DNA from: Synaphobranchus kaupii
Lineage: Eukaryota; Chordata; Actinopteri; Anguilliformes; Synaphobranchidae
Assembly (NCBI GenBank): GCA_029718625.1
Contig: CM056387.1
Location: 39,160,332 to 39,224,331 of the forward strand
Reading direction: 5' to 3'
Length of the DNA: 64,000 bases
The position numbers and the translations under genes were made by a program. The notes under the pieces were generated by a model, which saw only the letters and a list, made by a program, of their open reading frames with translations, ran no database searches and was not told the DNA's origin. Shown in pieces: positions 20,641-32,636 of this stretch (within the stretch, counting starts at the first letter, position 1; each line of letters opens with the position of its first letter).

Positions 20641-23552
20641 GTAGCTTGGCCAGGCCGCTAAAACAAGCTTCAGCGTAAACCAAGGGAGACGGGAAAAGCG
20701 GTTCTTTCTTTTTAAGAAAGGAGACCTCATGTATTGCACTTTCATGGCGCAGTGGTCACAAACAACAAGACCAAACAGCGCTCAATCATAGACAGGCCAC
20801 AAGCCCAACAGCAACATCTCTGTGCTTCAGAAACAACCCACAACACATTGCCGTGACTGCGAGGGATTTGCTGACGACTGCAACAAACACAATCTCTGAA
20901 TCGTCACGGGCAATAACAACAGAGACACTGCATGTATGTACTGGAAAACCCGGCGCTGCCCTAAAAACTAACTACGGTGCGTCGTCTATTTTTTAAAATC
21001 TGTTAAACACCTGACATCCCTCAACTCTGATTAAACACTTGAAGCTGAGCAACGTCAGCTCAGAATGTTATTTCTGTCACATACCTGATGCCAATATGAG
21101 AAATCAGGAATAGAAACAAACTTAGCAGTAGCACAGTAGCAGGATAGATAGAAATATGCAGCAATTTACAAGAGGAAAAATAAAAGGCCCCTCCTTGTAC
21201 TACATGTAAAGCAGACGGTATGTAAAGCAGATTCCATTCTGAGAGACACTCAACACCTTTTCCAAAGACCCCTCCCCCCCCTACAGCCACCGGGGTCAAA
21301 AGCTAAAGGGTCAAACGTCGCCCTAAAGCAACCCGCCCGTACAACAGCGACAGTGCGCTGTGGACGTTTGAGCAAAGAGGGGTATTACTGGCGATGAGGC
21401 CTTTATCACTGAGTCCTCCTTGCAAAATGGCCGTCTAAGACGTTATTGTAGACTCTGCGTTTGGAGAGGCGAGTCGGGGGGGGGTGACGACAGGAGCAGA
21501 ATTCATTTATATGTGCCATTTATTTCTGTCTTTCATCTTGAATAAGTCATGTCATCTTTTTTTTCTCCAGGAGAAACTGTATATCAAGTGCAAGATTTCC
21601 TCTGGAACCTCCGCTACGCGTGGACCGGTCGTCCGACTTGATGACTATCGCACAAGCCGGCGACTCCGCGCTCGGTTTAATCCCGGGCGCGAGCTTCGAG
21701 CGAACACCGCAGAGAGAGAGAGAGAGCAAATCCCGGCCATATAGCCGATTTATCATGTCGAGCAAAGGAGCGGAGGTCAGGGTAGGGGGGCCGCAGAGTT
21801 ACCTCAGAGTCGCACTCCGATTGGATTCAGGGGAAAGAGGAATTCCGCAGGATTGAATTACGCAAAAAAAAAAAACAGCTCCGCTCCCCTCAGCGAATGG
21901 GGAGGAAGGGGGGGCGAGGTGAGCCAATATGTCAGAGAAGCTCTCGTGTTTGCATAACAAACCCCATTCTGGCTCCGCTAATGAAGTCTACTGCAACATG
22001 CCGCCACCCGCCCCACAAAGCAACCTCTGGCGAGGGAACTTTAATTCCAATTTACCGTCATTACCCAGGAGGCAACGGCATTATGTTTTATTGGCGCCTT
22101 TGTGATTACTACCGTGGAACGAGCGGAGTCCGAAACGATACCTGAACCGAGCCTCGCTCCGTCACCCGTGGCTCATTTACCCGGCCTGCTCTTCAGCCGC
22201 TTGTCAGTGCATTTCAATGCGCGATCCCGTTTAGCTCCAAGTGCACCGCTGCATGCAAACAAGGCCTGCAATCCTGTGGAGAGTGGCCAAGAGAGACGGA
22301 GGTGATTACTCCCACCCCGCGTGATCAAAAGGTGCGCTTAAGCAACGCTTAGGTAATTGTTTTTGATTCACACCCGTTCTTGCCGTGCCATGGCCCGGTG
22401 CCAGTCCCTAGCTCACACTTGGCGCGGAGGGGGCACGCTGAGGCAGGATCCATGGTAACGCGCTACGCCATCTCCCTCCCACGTGTATCACACCTGGCAG
22501 ATCGCTACGCTAAAACGATTTGTGTGTAAACAACTGGGAGAGCCGTGCAGTTCTCAGTTCTCGCCAGAAGGGGTCCCTGCAGCTCAGAAGCAGGCCACCA
22601 GTTCATTCAACCGTATTCTGTGATAGTCGTTTATGGCAAGAGCCATATCCTCCATGATTATTTGTGGGAGCTTGTAAAGCTTGTAAAGTGGTCTACTCGA
22701 TCATTCCTGCCCTCCAGTACACGGGTCAATTTCCTGTTTCCGTGTTCGACTGTAAGACGTGGAGGAATCCCTGCAGAGGTCAGCTCAGTTTTCTACGTTC
22801 ATTTTCCATTGAGAGAAGGTTTGGACTGGCGATGGAAATCGTACGTTCCTGATTTCAAACCCTACATGGGACCCTGTGGCATCGACAGCTGTAGCAGCGA
22901 AAAGGTCCCCTGCCTGAATTCAGTCTCTCAGCTGGAGTATAAACTGGGATGTGCAGTAAGGCAGTCCACATGTGTAAACTATCTAACAGTATTTTTTTTA
23001 TTTCGTGACTTAAAAGCTGAACTTTGAACTTTCCCTCTCTCTGGCAAAAAATGTAACTTCTCAGATCTCTCCTGATTTTCAGGCATTCTGTAATTTCAGA
23101 TGAAAGAAATAGGAGAATAAGCCACAGTAATATACACAGATACAGTGAAAAGAAAACACAGCATGGCAAGATGTCTGTCTCACTCCAATCTGCTTATGAT
23201 ACACACAACACAAGATCTTGGCGCAGCTTAAGCTTGTTATTAAAGAAGATTTACGCCTGGTAATCTTTCAAATGCAGCTCATCTTCCATGCAGGAGGGGT
23301 AGCCAGGCAGCTCTGTGAAAATCTCATTCCAGATCCCTTAGTGGGAAAGCAAATGGACCATGAAGTTTGACTGGTTTAGTGCTGGTCCAACGGTGACCAC
23401 AGCAAGTGACATTCATCTCACCCTTACTCCGTCTCTCTCTCTCACGCTCTCTCTGTCTCACTCTCTCTCTTTCTCACTCTCTCTCTGTCTCACTCTCTCT
23501 CTCTCTCTCACTCTATTTCTTGTGATTATATTTTGAGCATTACTTGTGTATT
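20641..23552. other. Unique DNA, no gene recognised
   Basis: The only sizeable non-repetitive open frame (22545-23027, plus strand, 160 codons) shows no domain I know and its length is within chance expectation. CT-rich DNA at 23430-23515. Balanced-composition stretches at about 21960-22150 could be regulatory, but nothing specific is visible. Confidence 0.5.
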
Positions 23553-24055
23553 GTGTGATTCTCCCAGCTCTGTTGCATTGGTGCAGTGTGTGATTCTCCC
23601 AGCTCTGATGCATTGGTGCAGTGTGTGATTCTACAGGCTCTGTTGCATTGGTGCAGTGTGTGATTCTACAGGCTCTGTTGCATTGGTGCAGTGTGTGATT
23701 CTACAGGCTCTGATGCATTGGTGCAGTGTGTGATTCTACAGGCTCTGTTGCATTGGTGCAGTGTGTGATTCTACAAGCTCTGATGCATTGGTGCAGTGTG
23801 TGATTCTACAAGCTCTGATGCATTGGTGCAGTGTGTGATTCTACAGGCTCTGTTGCATTGGTGCAGTGTGTGATTCTACAAGCTCTGATGCATTGGTGCA
23901 GTGTGTGATTCTACATGCTCTGATGCATTGGTGCAGTGTGTGATTCTACAGGCTCTGTTGCATTGGTGCAGTGTGTGATTCTACAAGCTCTGATGCATTG
24001 GTGCAGTGTGTGATTCTACAGGCTCTGTTGCATTGGTGCAGTGTGTGATTCTCCC
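23553..24055. repeat. 35-bp minisatellite, about 14 copies
   Basis: The unit is TGATTCTACAGGCTCTGTTG followed by CATTGGTGCAGTGTG. Two unit types alternate irregularly (GGCTCTGTTG and AGCTCTGATG), and the first two copies carry TCCCAG in place of TACAGG. Confidence 0.95.
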
Positions 24056-24236
24056 TGTGATTGTCCCTCTATCACTGTGCGCATCTTATCTGGGCCTGGT
24101 CTTTAATTGGCACCGCGCTCGCTGAGGAAAAGTGCCGGCTCAGCAGGGGGGAGGGAACCGCTTTACCTGCCGCAGGTACGAACCCTGACCCTCGCGGCTA
24201 CACCCGTCCCAATATCTGAGCTGCGTCCCGCTCCTT

Positions 24237-24267
<31 letters not shown>

Positions 24268-24984
24268 GCTATCTCTCCTCCACAAACATTCCTAATCAGC
24301 TGGATCTGGAGGGTGGTTGGTGGGGGATTAGGGAGAGATAGGGCAGAAGCCAGCGTCCCGGGGCCGAGGCTGTCCAAAGTTCTTAATGGGCTTTTAATAA
24401 CCCCCCACCCCCCCTTCCTTCCTGGGGGGGGCTTCTGCCCGTGCCTGATCCGGACCGGCATGGGCTGCGACTGCAGAAGAACGTTAGCAGCGGCCATTTT
24501 GTGAGCGGAAGACGAACAGGATCTTGGCCTCTTACGTCTCCCATTGTCTACCATAAACAGCCAAGAACACGGCCCTAAAGCAGGCCAGCCCGGCTCTTCT
24601 GTTCGCCGCTTCTAGAACCTTCTCAGCAGGTAAACAGGAAGGCAGTAAATCAGAATTAGGCAACTTTCTCACAGCTCAGTTTTCCACTGTTATGGAAAAA
24701 AAAACTAAATATCAACTCCAAATTGGCAAGCCGGCGCTTTGACAGCACAAATCCAGAGATTAATTAGCCATTATGTTGTTGAAGTGGTGTGAATCTAAGT
24801 GCACCATCTCACAAACACAGGATGCCATTATTCCAGGAGTGCTAAATGTAAAAACCAGATCTGAAGTCACAATTCTTGTCATTAAACAAATATCAATCAA
24901 TTACCGTAGTGCACTGGCTCCAAGCAATGCGTGTCTCACAGCACTATGGTTACCTCAGATTTTCCACTATCCCTCAACCCTGCC
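24056..24984. other. Unique DNA, possible regulatory content
   Basis: (CT)n at about 24241-24268; otherwise low-repeat. See the candidate element at 24640-24980. Confidence 0.5.
24640..24980. other. Candidate conserved non-coding element
   Basis: AT-balanced, repeat-free sequence with CTTTGACAGCAC (Meis/TGIF-type TGACAG) 16 bp from GATTAATTAGCC (homeodomain TAATTA), then ATTATTCCAGGAGT. The texture resembles developmental enhancers. The evidence is motif clustering alone. Confidence 0.25.
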
Positions 24985-25048
24985 GAGTACCACAAAATAA
25001 GATATCAAGAGTCTTTTGATATTGTTGATACAGACATCAGGAAGTCGC
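24985..25048. repeat. Short remnant of the foldback-arm family
   Basis: AAAATAAGATATCAAGAGTC... to ...CAGACATCAGGAAGTC matches the right arm at about 5725-5775 and ends in the Tc1-tail part. It is an isolated 60-bp fragment. Confidence 0.7.
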
Positions 25049-25231
25049 CACAAAATTAAGTGCGCAAAAAAACACAGGACTCATTGACAAACACCTCAGA
25101 GCGTGCTATGCTCAAGCAGTCGCTTCCGAAAAGAACATAAAAATTATAAAAAATATTCTCTACTCTCACTCGCTATCTCCCTCCCCCCTCTCTCTCTCTC
25201 TCTCTCTCTCTCACTCCTGTAACATTACACA

Positions 25232-25735
25232 GGGCCTGTGAAGTTTTTGGCTGGGGTGATTGGGGCCTGTGAAGTTTTTGGCTGCGGTGATTGGGGCCTG
25301 TGAAGTTTTTGGCTGCGGTGATTGGGGCCTGTGAAGTTTTTGGCTGCGGTGATTGGGGCCTGTGAAGTTTTTGGCTGGGGTTACTGGGGCCTGTGAAGTT
25401 TTTGGCTGGGGTTACTGGGGCCTGTGAAGTTTTTGGCTGGGGTTACTAAGGCCTGTGAAGTTTTTGGCTGGGGTTACTGGGGCCTGTGAAGTTTTTGGCT
25501 GGGGTTACTGGGGCCTGTGAAGTTTTTGGCTGGGATTTCTTAGCCTGTGAAGTTGGGGTTGAGTTATGGTTGGGTTAGGGTTGGGCTGGGGTTGATTGGG
25601 GCCTGTGAAGTTTTTGGCTGGGGTTACTAAGGCCTGTGAAGTTTTTGGCTGGGGTGACTGGGGCCTGTGAAGTTTTTGGCTGGGGTTACTGGGGCCTGTG
25701 AAGTTTTTGGCTGGGATTTCTTAGCCTGTGAAGTT
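25232..25735. repeat. 31-bp minisatellite
   Basis: The unit is GGGCCTGTGAAGTTTTTGGC followed by TGSGGTKAYTG, with about 14 copies. It is interrupted at 25535-25590 by TTGGGTTAGGG-like DNA that becomes the next array. Confidence 0.95.
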
Positions 25736-26345
25736 GGGGTAGGGTTAGGGTTGGGTTATGGTTGGGCTGGAGTAATGGTTGGGTTAGGGTAAGGGTTGTG
25801 CTGGGGTTGGGTTATGGTTGGGCTGGGGTAATGGTTGGGTTAAGGTTAAGGTTGGGCTGGGGTAATGGTTGGGTTAAGGTTAAGGTTGGGCTGGGGTTGG
25901 GTAAGGTTGGGCTGGGGTAATGGTTGGGTTAAGGTTGGGCTGGGGTTGGGTAAGGTTGGGCTGGGGTAATGGTTGGGTTAAGGTTAAGGTTGGGCTGGGG
26001 TTGGGTAAGGTTGGCTGGGGTAATGGTTGGGTTAAGGTTAAGGTTGGGCTGGGGTTGGGTAAGGTTGGGCTGGGGTAATGGTTGGGTTAAGGTTGGGCTG
26101 GGGTTGGGTAAGGTTGGGCTGGGGTAATGGTTGGGTTAAGGTTGGGCTGGGGTTGGGTAAGGTTGGGCTGGGGTAATGGTTGGGTTAAGGTTGGGCTGGG
26201 GTTGGGTAAGGTTGGGCTGGGGTAATGGTTGGGTTAAGGTTGGGCTGGGGTTGGGTAAGGTTGGGCTGGGGTAATGGTTGGGTTAAGGTTGGGCTGGGGT
26301 TGGGTAAGGTTGGGCTGGGGTAATGGTTGGGTTAAGATTAGGGCT
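25560..26345. repeat. 49-bp GGTTGGG/GGTTAAGG array, telomere-like
   Basis: After irregular GGTTAGGG/GGTTATGG/GGTTGGG heptamers the array settles to a 49-bp unit (GGGGTAATGG, TTGGGTTAAG, GTTGGGCTGG, GGTTGGGTAA, GGTTGGGCT). The building blocks are one or two changes from TTAGGG. Confidence 0.9.
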
Positions 26346-28841
26346 GGGCTGGGGTTGCTGGTCACTGCTGGAGTAAGATGCTTGTTCCAGGTGTGCGACT
26401 GCTGTGGTGCATTCTGGGGAGAGTTCCTGGTGTGGGAAAGCTGGGGAGTCTTCACAAATCTAACCTGGCAGCAACCAATCCTCTTTGTTTCTTCTGTTTC
26501 GACTGACAGGTATAAACCAATGTGTATCCATAATGTGGACAGGGGGAAAAAGAGGGTATAACTGGGGTATTAGTGTACAGTACGGGGGAAAAAGGGTATG
26601 ACTGGGGTAATAGAGACCAGCAGGAAAACAATTCTTGACATGGATATCAAGCTAATATTACCCGTGCACCATTCCTGCTACACTTACAAAACTTTGGAGC
26701 ACACTTTCAAATTGTGTGGAGGATTTCAGTGGTTTGTCCTGTATAATGATGGTTAATTGATCAAAAAACTGTACATCCACCGTCCCGTCAATGATACACA
26801 CGGCCAATGTGCAATTAGTCTTATCTGTCTTCTCAATGCAGCTTGGGAATGGGGTTGCCAGGTTGGGCGGTGTGTGGGTTGGTTGGTGGGTTGCCAGGTG
26901 CGTGGGGGTCATTGCCAGGTTGCACAGGGGGGATAGCCAGGTTGTGCGGGGGAAAAGATTGCCAGGTTAGGCAGGGGGTTGTGAGGTAACACAGGGGGGC
27001 TGCCTCTTCATGGGGTTCAGACTGTTGGGGCTTCATTTCTCAGCCGTGCGTGATAGCAACAACCCCCGCCCAAATATCTGCAAAAATCAGCAAAATGAAT
27101 CCCTCTGCCCCCCCCCCCCCCCCCCCCCCCCCGCCAAGTTGCACCTGGCCTGTAGTACCTCTCTCTCCGCACCCCAAAACCGACCGAGGGCGTGACTCTT
27201 TGCCATGCATAGGGCTGACGTGGCTACACGCTGAGCTCATACAAAATCTGGTGGGCCGGTGTGCTTTACCGCGTGTCTCCGCTCGGCCGCAAAAGTGCCG
27301 CAACTCCGGCTCGCGACTGCCGCGTCCGCCCATGCATAATTAATAATGTGCTTATTGTGCATTACGCACGCTGTTTTGACACAACGGCCATTAAAAAACG
27401 GCAGGTCTTTACAGGAACGATTAGAAGTGGCCCTTTGGTCAGGACATTTACAGCGCTAGGGTCCAACGGAGACCCTAATGTGTCTGATGACCCCGGCGGG
27501 TAATAACCGTTCTCCCAAGGGCTTTGCTCGCTCGCTGCGGATCTGAGCTACTCCTGTGGGATAATAGCGCCAAGATAGCGGGTGACTGACAGCAGATCGT
27601 AACCCCGGGTGACAAGGGTGGACGGCGGTCTTCTCGCTCCCTCATGGCGACGGCATGCAAACGGCGCTTTTGGTCCTTTGCGCTGTTGCGGCACGCGTGT
27701 GTAAATCCTCTCCATAATGCTGCGTGTAGCCGGGCGTGGCACACCACCGCAGACACTGACATCCGAGCTGGTTAAGACTATAAACGGGGTAAAAGAAAAT
27801 ACCGCATTCACGATAACGCCGTCTCCAAGGCGCCACGCAACACGTCCCCGCTCCCGCCTTAGAGAGAGGGAGCCGTTTAGTGGCGCCAATACGCCCCGCG
27901 CTATCACTTTTGCCTGGCGACACGTCCCCTCCTGCTGAAACAGTCGCATCTCAAACCGCATTTCGCCTGAATTATTCTCAAAAAATGAAGCTCATTTCCA
28001 CTGAATTGTCAGAATTACGCGTTATTGCTCTGGGGCTCCCTGACCCGAGCGGGAAGCACTAAGCTTTGGGGACATCTGCAATTCTAACTCGGCTGCTGAG
28101 GCGAACCTTTCATTCAAACGGCGCCCACGATATCACATTTAGCCCCCCCCCACCCCCGCCCCCCCCCCGTCAATTTCGAGGTGACACTGTAAGTGGGGAA
28201 CATTCTGAGGAATGGTTTCCATCTGTAGCTGACAACAGAAAGAGCTCTTTCCCTTTCAGCCTAAAAATTCTAGCCCCCCTCCCCCCCCCGCTGATTTTAA
28301 AAAGAAAGGTGCTAATAAAGGTGCGTGCAGTTTGGCTTCACGTCGTCGCATTCCGCTATCCGTTTGGCGCGCACGCGCGTTTCGCACGTACGTGCACTTG
28401 GCATCGATTTGACTGCCGAACTACAGTTCCCAGTATGCAAATGAGCAACTCCAGAATTGCATAATCCCTAGGAGCGGTGCAGCTCACTGAGAGCACATTG
28501 ATTCTTCAGAAGAGTAATGCCACTGCCAAAAACCACGAAATGGAGGAAACGGAGCCAAACCGTGCTCTGCTGCACCCGGCGACTGAGCCTGTGCGATGCC
28601 ACAGAGTCATGTCATAACCACCCGCTGCCAGTGCTAAATTTAGGCTAGTGCAGCAGTGTGCGATTACAAATGTCCCAGTGCCTTTTTTATTAACCGTTTG
28701 ATAGCACAAAAAGCAAGTGCAAACAGATGAGCATTCATGTGCTGTGGACAGTACAAGTTACTCATTGCTAACATGTTAAGCAGTGCAGTAACGGGGGCTT
28801 AGTCCAAAGATTTGAAAGGACAAGCTGTTCCTCTGCCAAGT
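26346..28841. other. Unique DNA with low-complexity patches, no gene
   Basis: 26850-26990 repeats TTGCCAGGTTG loosely. 27108-27132 is C25. 28142-28169 and 28274-28290 are C-rich. 27320-27480 is repeat-free balanced sequence (CATGCATAATTAATAATGTG...) that may be regulatory. No protein recognised. Confidence 0.5.
27108..27132. repeat. Poly-C tract (25)
   Basis: An uninterrupted run; on the minus strand it is read as poly-Gly. Confidence 0.95.
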
Positions 28842-29116
28842 AATGCTTTTAATGTCCCATACCAAAATGCTTTTAACGCATGTCCCATACCAAAATGCTT
28901 TTAACGCATGTCCCATACCAAAATGCTTTTAACGCATGTCCCATACCAAAATGCTTTTAATGCATGTCCCATACCAAAATGCTTTTAATGCATGTCCCAT
29001 ACCAAAATGCTTTTAATGCATGTCCCACACCAAAATGCTTTTAATGCATGTCCCATACCAAAATGCTTTTAATGCATGTCCCACACCAAAATGCTTTTAA
29101 TGCATGTCCCATACCT
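28842..29116. repeat. 28-bp minisatellite, about 9 copies
   Basis: The unit is GTCCCATACCAAAATGCTTT followed by TAAYGCAT. The early copies have AACGCA and the later ones AATGCA, a CpG-to-TpG change shared by neighbours. Confidence 0.95.
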
Positions 29117-29602
29117 AGTGATGGGAAATATGGCCACCCCACACAGGGCCACTCAAATTATGGGGAGCTGAATACAACACTAAAAAGCCGGTAACCCTCT
29201 TAGAAGCATACAGGAAAAGTTAATTGATTAAACTTAATAAAATTTATTAAAATTAGTTGAATAGTTGAACCCATGTTTAATTTCCTGGCTAGAATGAAAA
29301 CCTGTAAACATGTGCAATTATCCTTCCATTAACCATGGTAGATAATATCTATATCATATTGTATCTGTGTGCTATCAAAAAAATTACAACAAAACAAAAA
29401 CTGCTTTATTTTAGCATTTTTGCCTTCAATGCATTCATAGGTAGCCACTTATTGGAACAAGCTCTGTGTCTAGCGACCTACAAATTTACCTGATCATACA
29501 ATGCACATCCAACATTACCTGTTACATAATGTGCTCCTGCTATGCAATATGAATTGTATTGTGCTGTAGCACATAATCTACATCCAAAAATGCCTTTCAA
29601 AC
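29117..29602. other. AT-rich unique sequence, nothing recognised
   Basis: No credible frame or repeat end. Confidence 0.5.
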
Positions 29603-30141
29603 TACACGGCCTGGCCAAGTCGCACACTCTAATATTTTGTTGGACCGCCTTTAGCTTTGATTACGGCGCGCATTTGTCGTGGCATTGATTCGACAGCCTT
29701 ATGCAACGTCACAACATTTATTTCCGTCCAGAGTTGCATTATTTTTTGGCCGAGATATTGTATTGACGACGGGAGAGCCGAACCACTCCGTAAAGTCTTC
29801 TCCAGCACATCCCAAAGACTTTCAATGGGGTTAAGGTCAGGACTCTGGTGGCCAATTCATGTGTGAAAATGATTCCTCATGCTCCCTGAACCACTCTTTC
29901 ACAATTTGAGCAAGATTAATCTTGGCATTGTCATCCTGGCATATGCCCATTGATGGGATAACCTGGTCATTCAGTACATTCAGGTACTCAGCTGACTTCA
30001 TTTTATTGCTGCATAACATTGCTGAACCTAGACCTGACCAATTGAAGCAACCCCAGATCATAACACTGCCTCCAGAGGCTTGCACAGTGGGCACTATGCA
30101 TGACGGGAGCAACGGCGACTTTTTTTTGGCCAGGCAGTGTA
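29603..30141 (-). mobile_element. Internally deleted Tc1-like transposon
   Basis: The terminal inverted repeats are TACACGGCCTGGCCAA...GTCGC on the left and GCGAC...TTGGCCAGGCAGTGTA on the right, each ending at a TA as expected for Tc1/mariner target sites. At 539 bp it is about one third of a full-length element. Only the C-terminal part of the transposase remains, on the minus strand. Confidence 0.9.
29629..30100 (-). pseudogene. Tc1-like transposase, C-terminal remnant
   Basis: The minus strand reads [15 protein letters not shown], then CQDDNAK (the second catalytic Asp region of the DDE domain), [10 protein letters not shown] and NWPPES. After loss of about 2 nt near 29838-29845 it resumes with [15 protein letters not shown], the third catalytic Glu in PIE. 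It ends KAVESMPRQMRAVIKAKG, GPTKY and a stop at 29629. The N-terminal DNA-binding half and the first catalytic Asp are absent, so this is inactive. Family members are about 340 residues; about 155 remain. Confidence 0.9.
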
Positions 30142-30670
30142 CTTCAATACAATTCAGACACACAAAAGTATTTCAAACAGTTTCTCTAAGACGTCATAAC
30201 TATTGTTAGAACATGCCAGTGTGAAACCTCTCAGATTTGTGCCACCAGTGACGCATAAAACCAAAAGCCAGCAGAAGAAAATTACACACCCAACTAACCA
30301 CACTGCCATTATTGTCAGGTGCATAAGTATTATAATTATACAGAATATTGTTACATATTAATATTAATATAGCAGCTCACATTTTTAATGGAAAGCTCAT
30401 GATTCCAATGCGACATTCCATAATTATAATTCCACGGAGCGCTCCCGCCCTTCCGTCTTAATCTATGGAAAGGGCCACACGGCGTGCCCGCGTTCCCTGT
30501 CGTCCTACACATCTATTTCCATCCGCTCCTCATCGCCGACTACGACCAAGCCCCACATCCCGCCATCTTTGCCCGCAGTGCCTGGCGGCGTGAAAAGGCC
30601 CGAAACGTCACCGCTGCAGTGGAGCGTATCCTAGGCCAGTGTCGGAGAGACGACTTTATGGAACATCATC
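30142..30670. other. Unique sequence, nothing recognised
   Basis: AT-rich to about 30430, then CpG-richer. No known exon or repeat. Confidence 0.5.
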
Positions 30671-30858
30671 AGCCCGGAACAGGAACCCCAACCGGGTTCC
30701 CTCACCAGCCAAGAACAGGAAGCCCAAAAAGGGTTCTCTCCCCAGCCCGGAACAAGAAAACCAAACTGGGTTCCCTCCCCAGGTCGGAACAGGAAACACA
30801 AAAACGGGTTCTCTCCCAGGCCCGGAACAGAATACCCAAACCGGGTTCTCTCCCTTAA
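30671..30858. repeat. 36-37 bp minisatellite, 5 copies
   Basis: The unit is about AGCCCGGAACAGGAAACCCA followed by AACCGGGTTCTCTCCCC. The GGAACA/GGGTTC pair makes each unit weakly self-complementary. Copies are diverged. Confidence 0.9.
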
Positions 30859-31089
30859 CCCCTGCCCTAGCACCACCTTTTTTGAACACAAGCCTGAAAA
30901 TAAAATGGTTACTGTTCCTGAACCCCTTTGACTACAGGCATAATCCTGGTCTCTCAGGCAAGGTAACCCTTCCGAGTTTGTTTTCCAAGAGTCAGAATTA
31001 GTCTATGTATTACTGAAACAAAGTAACAGAAGCTCAAATACAGTGGAAGTGTAAGCTTTTTTTCTGGCCTAAAATATTTATTTATTTGC

Positions 31090-31480
31090 TGGGCTAAGGA
31101 TACCAACTTTATCGTTATTTATTTATTTATTTTTATTTTTCCCATTTTTCTCCCAATTTGGTAGCCAATTGAACCCCTATTCTAATTCATATCCCCCCGT
31201 GTAGCAAACGCTAGAGAATCACCGCTGCACAACCCCTTCAGCCGGCAGTAGGATGGAGATCGCCATGTCCTCTTCAGGGCGCGACTCCTCCTAGGGTTCC
31301 TGACCGTGATTCCAACTCGCCCAGGGCCGTTCTATGCGCAGCGATTCTCTCCGAGCCCCTCCCCCCACCCGGAGGCAGCCACCAATTGCTGCTCCCACAG
31401 GGCGCCGGCCATGCTTGGATCTGGCAGGACCGGGGCACGAACCCCGATCCTCAGAGTACAATCGCGCCGACTGAAAGTTT
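31090..31480 (-). mobile_element. SINE-like retroposon, antisense
   Basis: Read on the minus strand, a tRNA B-box-like GGGGTTCGTGCCCC (31431-31446) lies near the 5' end, followed by a CG-rich body. The element ends at 31090-31145 in an A-rich (AAATA)n tail. Body motifs such as CCAATTTGGTAGCCAATTG and GCAAACGCTAGAGAATCACC (plus strand) are ones I associate with a dispersed fish repeat. Target duplications were not identified. Confidence 0.45.
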
Positions 31481-31595
31481 TAACATGTTTAAACAGTATA
31501 TAGTGTGACCTGATTATTTACAAATTTCACAGTAAAAAAAAAACAACAAAAAAAAACACAAAGAATGCAAATAAACTAAACCACTGACGGTGTGG

Positions 31596-31709
31596 GGGTA
31601 AGGTAAGTAAGGGCTAGTTAATGGGTAAGTAAGAGCTAGTTAAGGGGGGTAAGGTAAGTAAGGGCGAGTTAATGGGTAAGTAAGGGCGAGTTAATGGGGT
31701 AAGTAAGGC
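31596..31709. repeat. Short GGTAAGTAAGGGCTAGTTAA tandem repeat
   Basis: About five loose copies of a 20-29 bp unit with GTAAGTAAGGGCKAGTTAAT cores. Confidence 0.85.
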
Positions 31710-31932
31710 CATTCAGTGGCTTTGCTGTTATATGCTGGTGCAAAGTCCTCCTGATTGCTTCCCAGAAGCCTTGAAGTTAATGAGACGGAGTGAAAGAAAG
31801 CGTTCTGCTGGGAAAGCGGGACCACATAAAGGACCTCTGATGTACAGACACTGTGAAACCTTTTTTCTTTTTTAAATTGCTTTGGTGGGCAATACAGCAA
31901 AGGGAGAAGATTGTCGGAAAGCAATCTGGGCC

Positions 31933-32010
31933 CTCTATCGCCGCTATTAGGAGCCGAAACCTTTAGCAGTCTCTATCACCACTATTAGGAGCCCAAACCT
32001 TTAGCAGTCT
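31933..32010. repeat. 38-bp direct duplication
   Basis: TCTATCGCCGCTATTAGGAG... repeats once with three differences. Confidence 0.85.
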
Positions 32011-32126
32011 GTATTTTCTGAACGCTTGTTGCTTGGCTGGTGTGGGTCTTCTTAAACAACCATGCTGTCCTTGCGCATAGTTATTTTTTTTGTCACCCCC
32101 AATATTTTCATGCAAATTCATTAATT

Positions 32127-32636
32127 GCTAGGCTAGCTATTGTGCTTGTGAGACGTTTGACCACGCGCATTGCTAGGCTAGCTAGTGTGCTTGTGAGACG
32201 TTTGACCACGCGCATTGCTAGGCTAGCTAGTGTGCTTGTGAGACGTTTGACCACGCGCATTGCTAGGCTAGCTAGTGTGCTTGTGAGACGTTTGACCACG
32301 CGCATTGCTAGGCTAGCTAGTGTGCTTGTGAGACGTTTGACCACGCGCATTGCTAGGCTAGCTAGTGTGCTTGTGAGACGTTTGACCACGCGCATTGCTA
32401 GGCTAGCTAGTGTGCTTGTGAGACGTTTGACCACGCGCATTGCTAGGCTAGCTAGTGTGCTTGTGAGACGTTTGACTACGCGCATTGCTAGGCTAGCTAG
32501 TGTGCTTGTGAGACGTTTGACTACGCGCATTGCTAGGCTAGCTAGTGTGCTTGTGAGACGTTTGACTACGCGCATTGCTAGGCTAGCTAGTGTGCTTGTG
32601 AGACGTTTGACTACGCGCATCGCTAGGTGGTCCAGC
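32127..32636. repeat. 45-bp minisatellite, about 11 near-identical copies
   Basis: The unit is GCTAGGCTAGCTAGTGTGCT, TGTGAGACGTTTGACCACGC, GCATT. The period is a multiple of 3, so both strands are open (15-residue repeats RLASVLVRRLTTRIA on plus and LAMRVVKRLTSTLAS on minus). The first seven copies carry GACCACGCG and the last four GACTACGCG, which suggests recent block duplication. There is no start-site, composition or flanking evidence for a gene. Confidence 0.95.

Noticed and set aside
22545..23027. 160-codon non-repetitive frame on the plus strand
   Set aside because: A few frames of this length are expected by chance in 64 kb. No motif, signal peptide or splice evidence.
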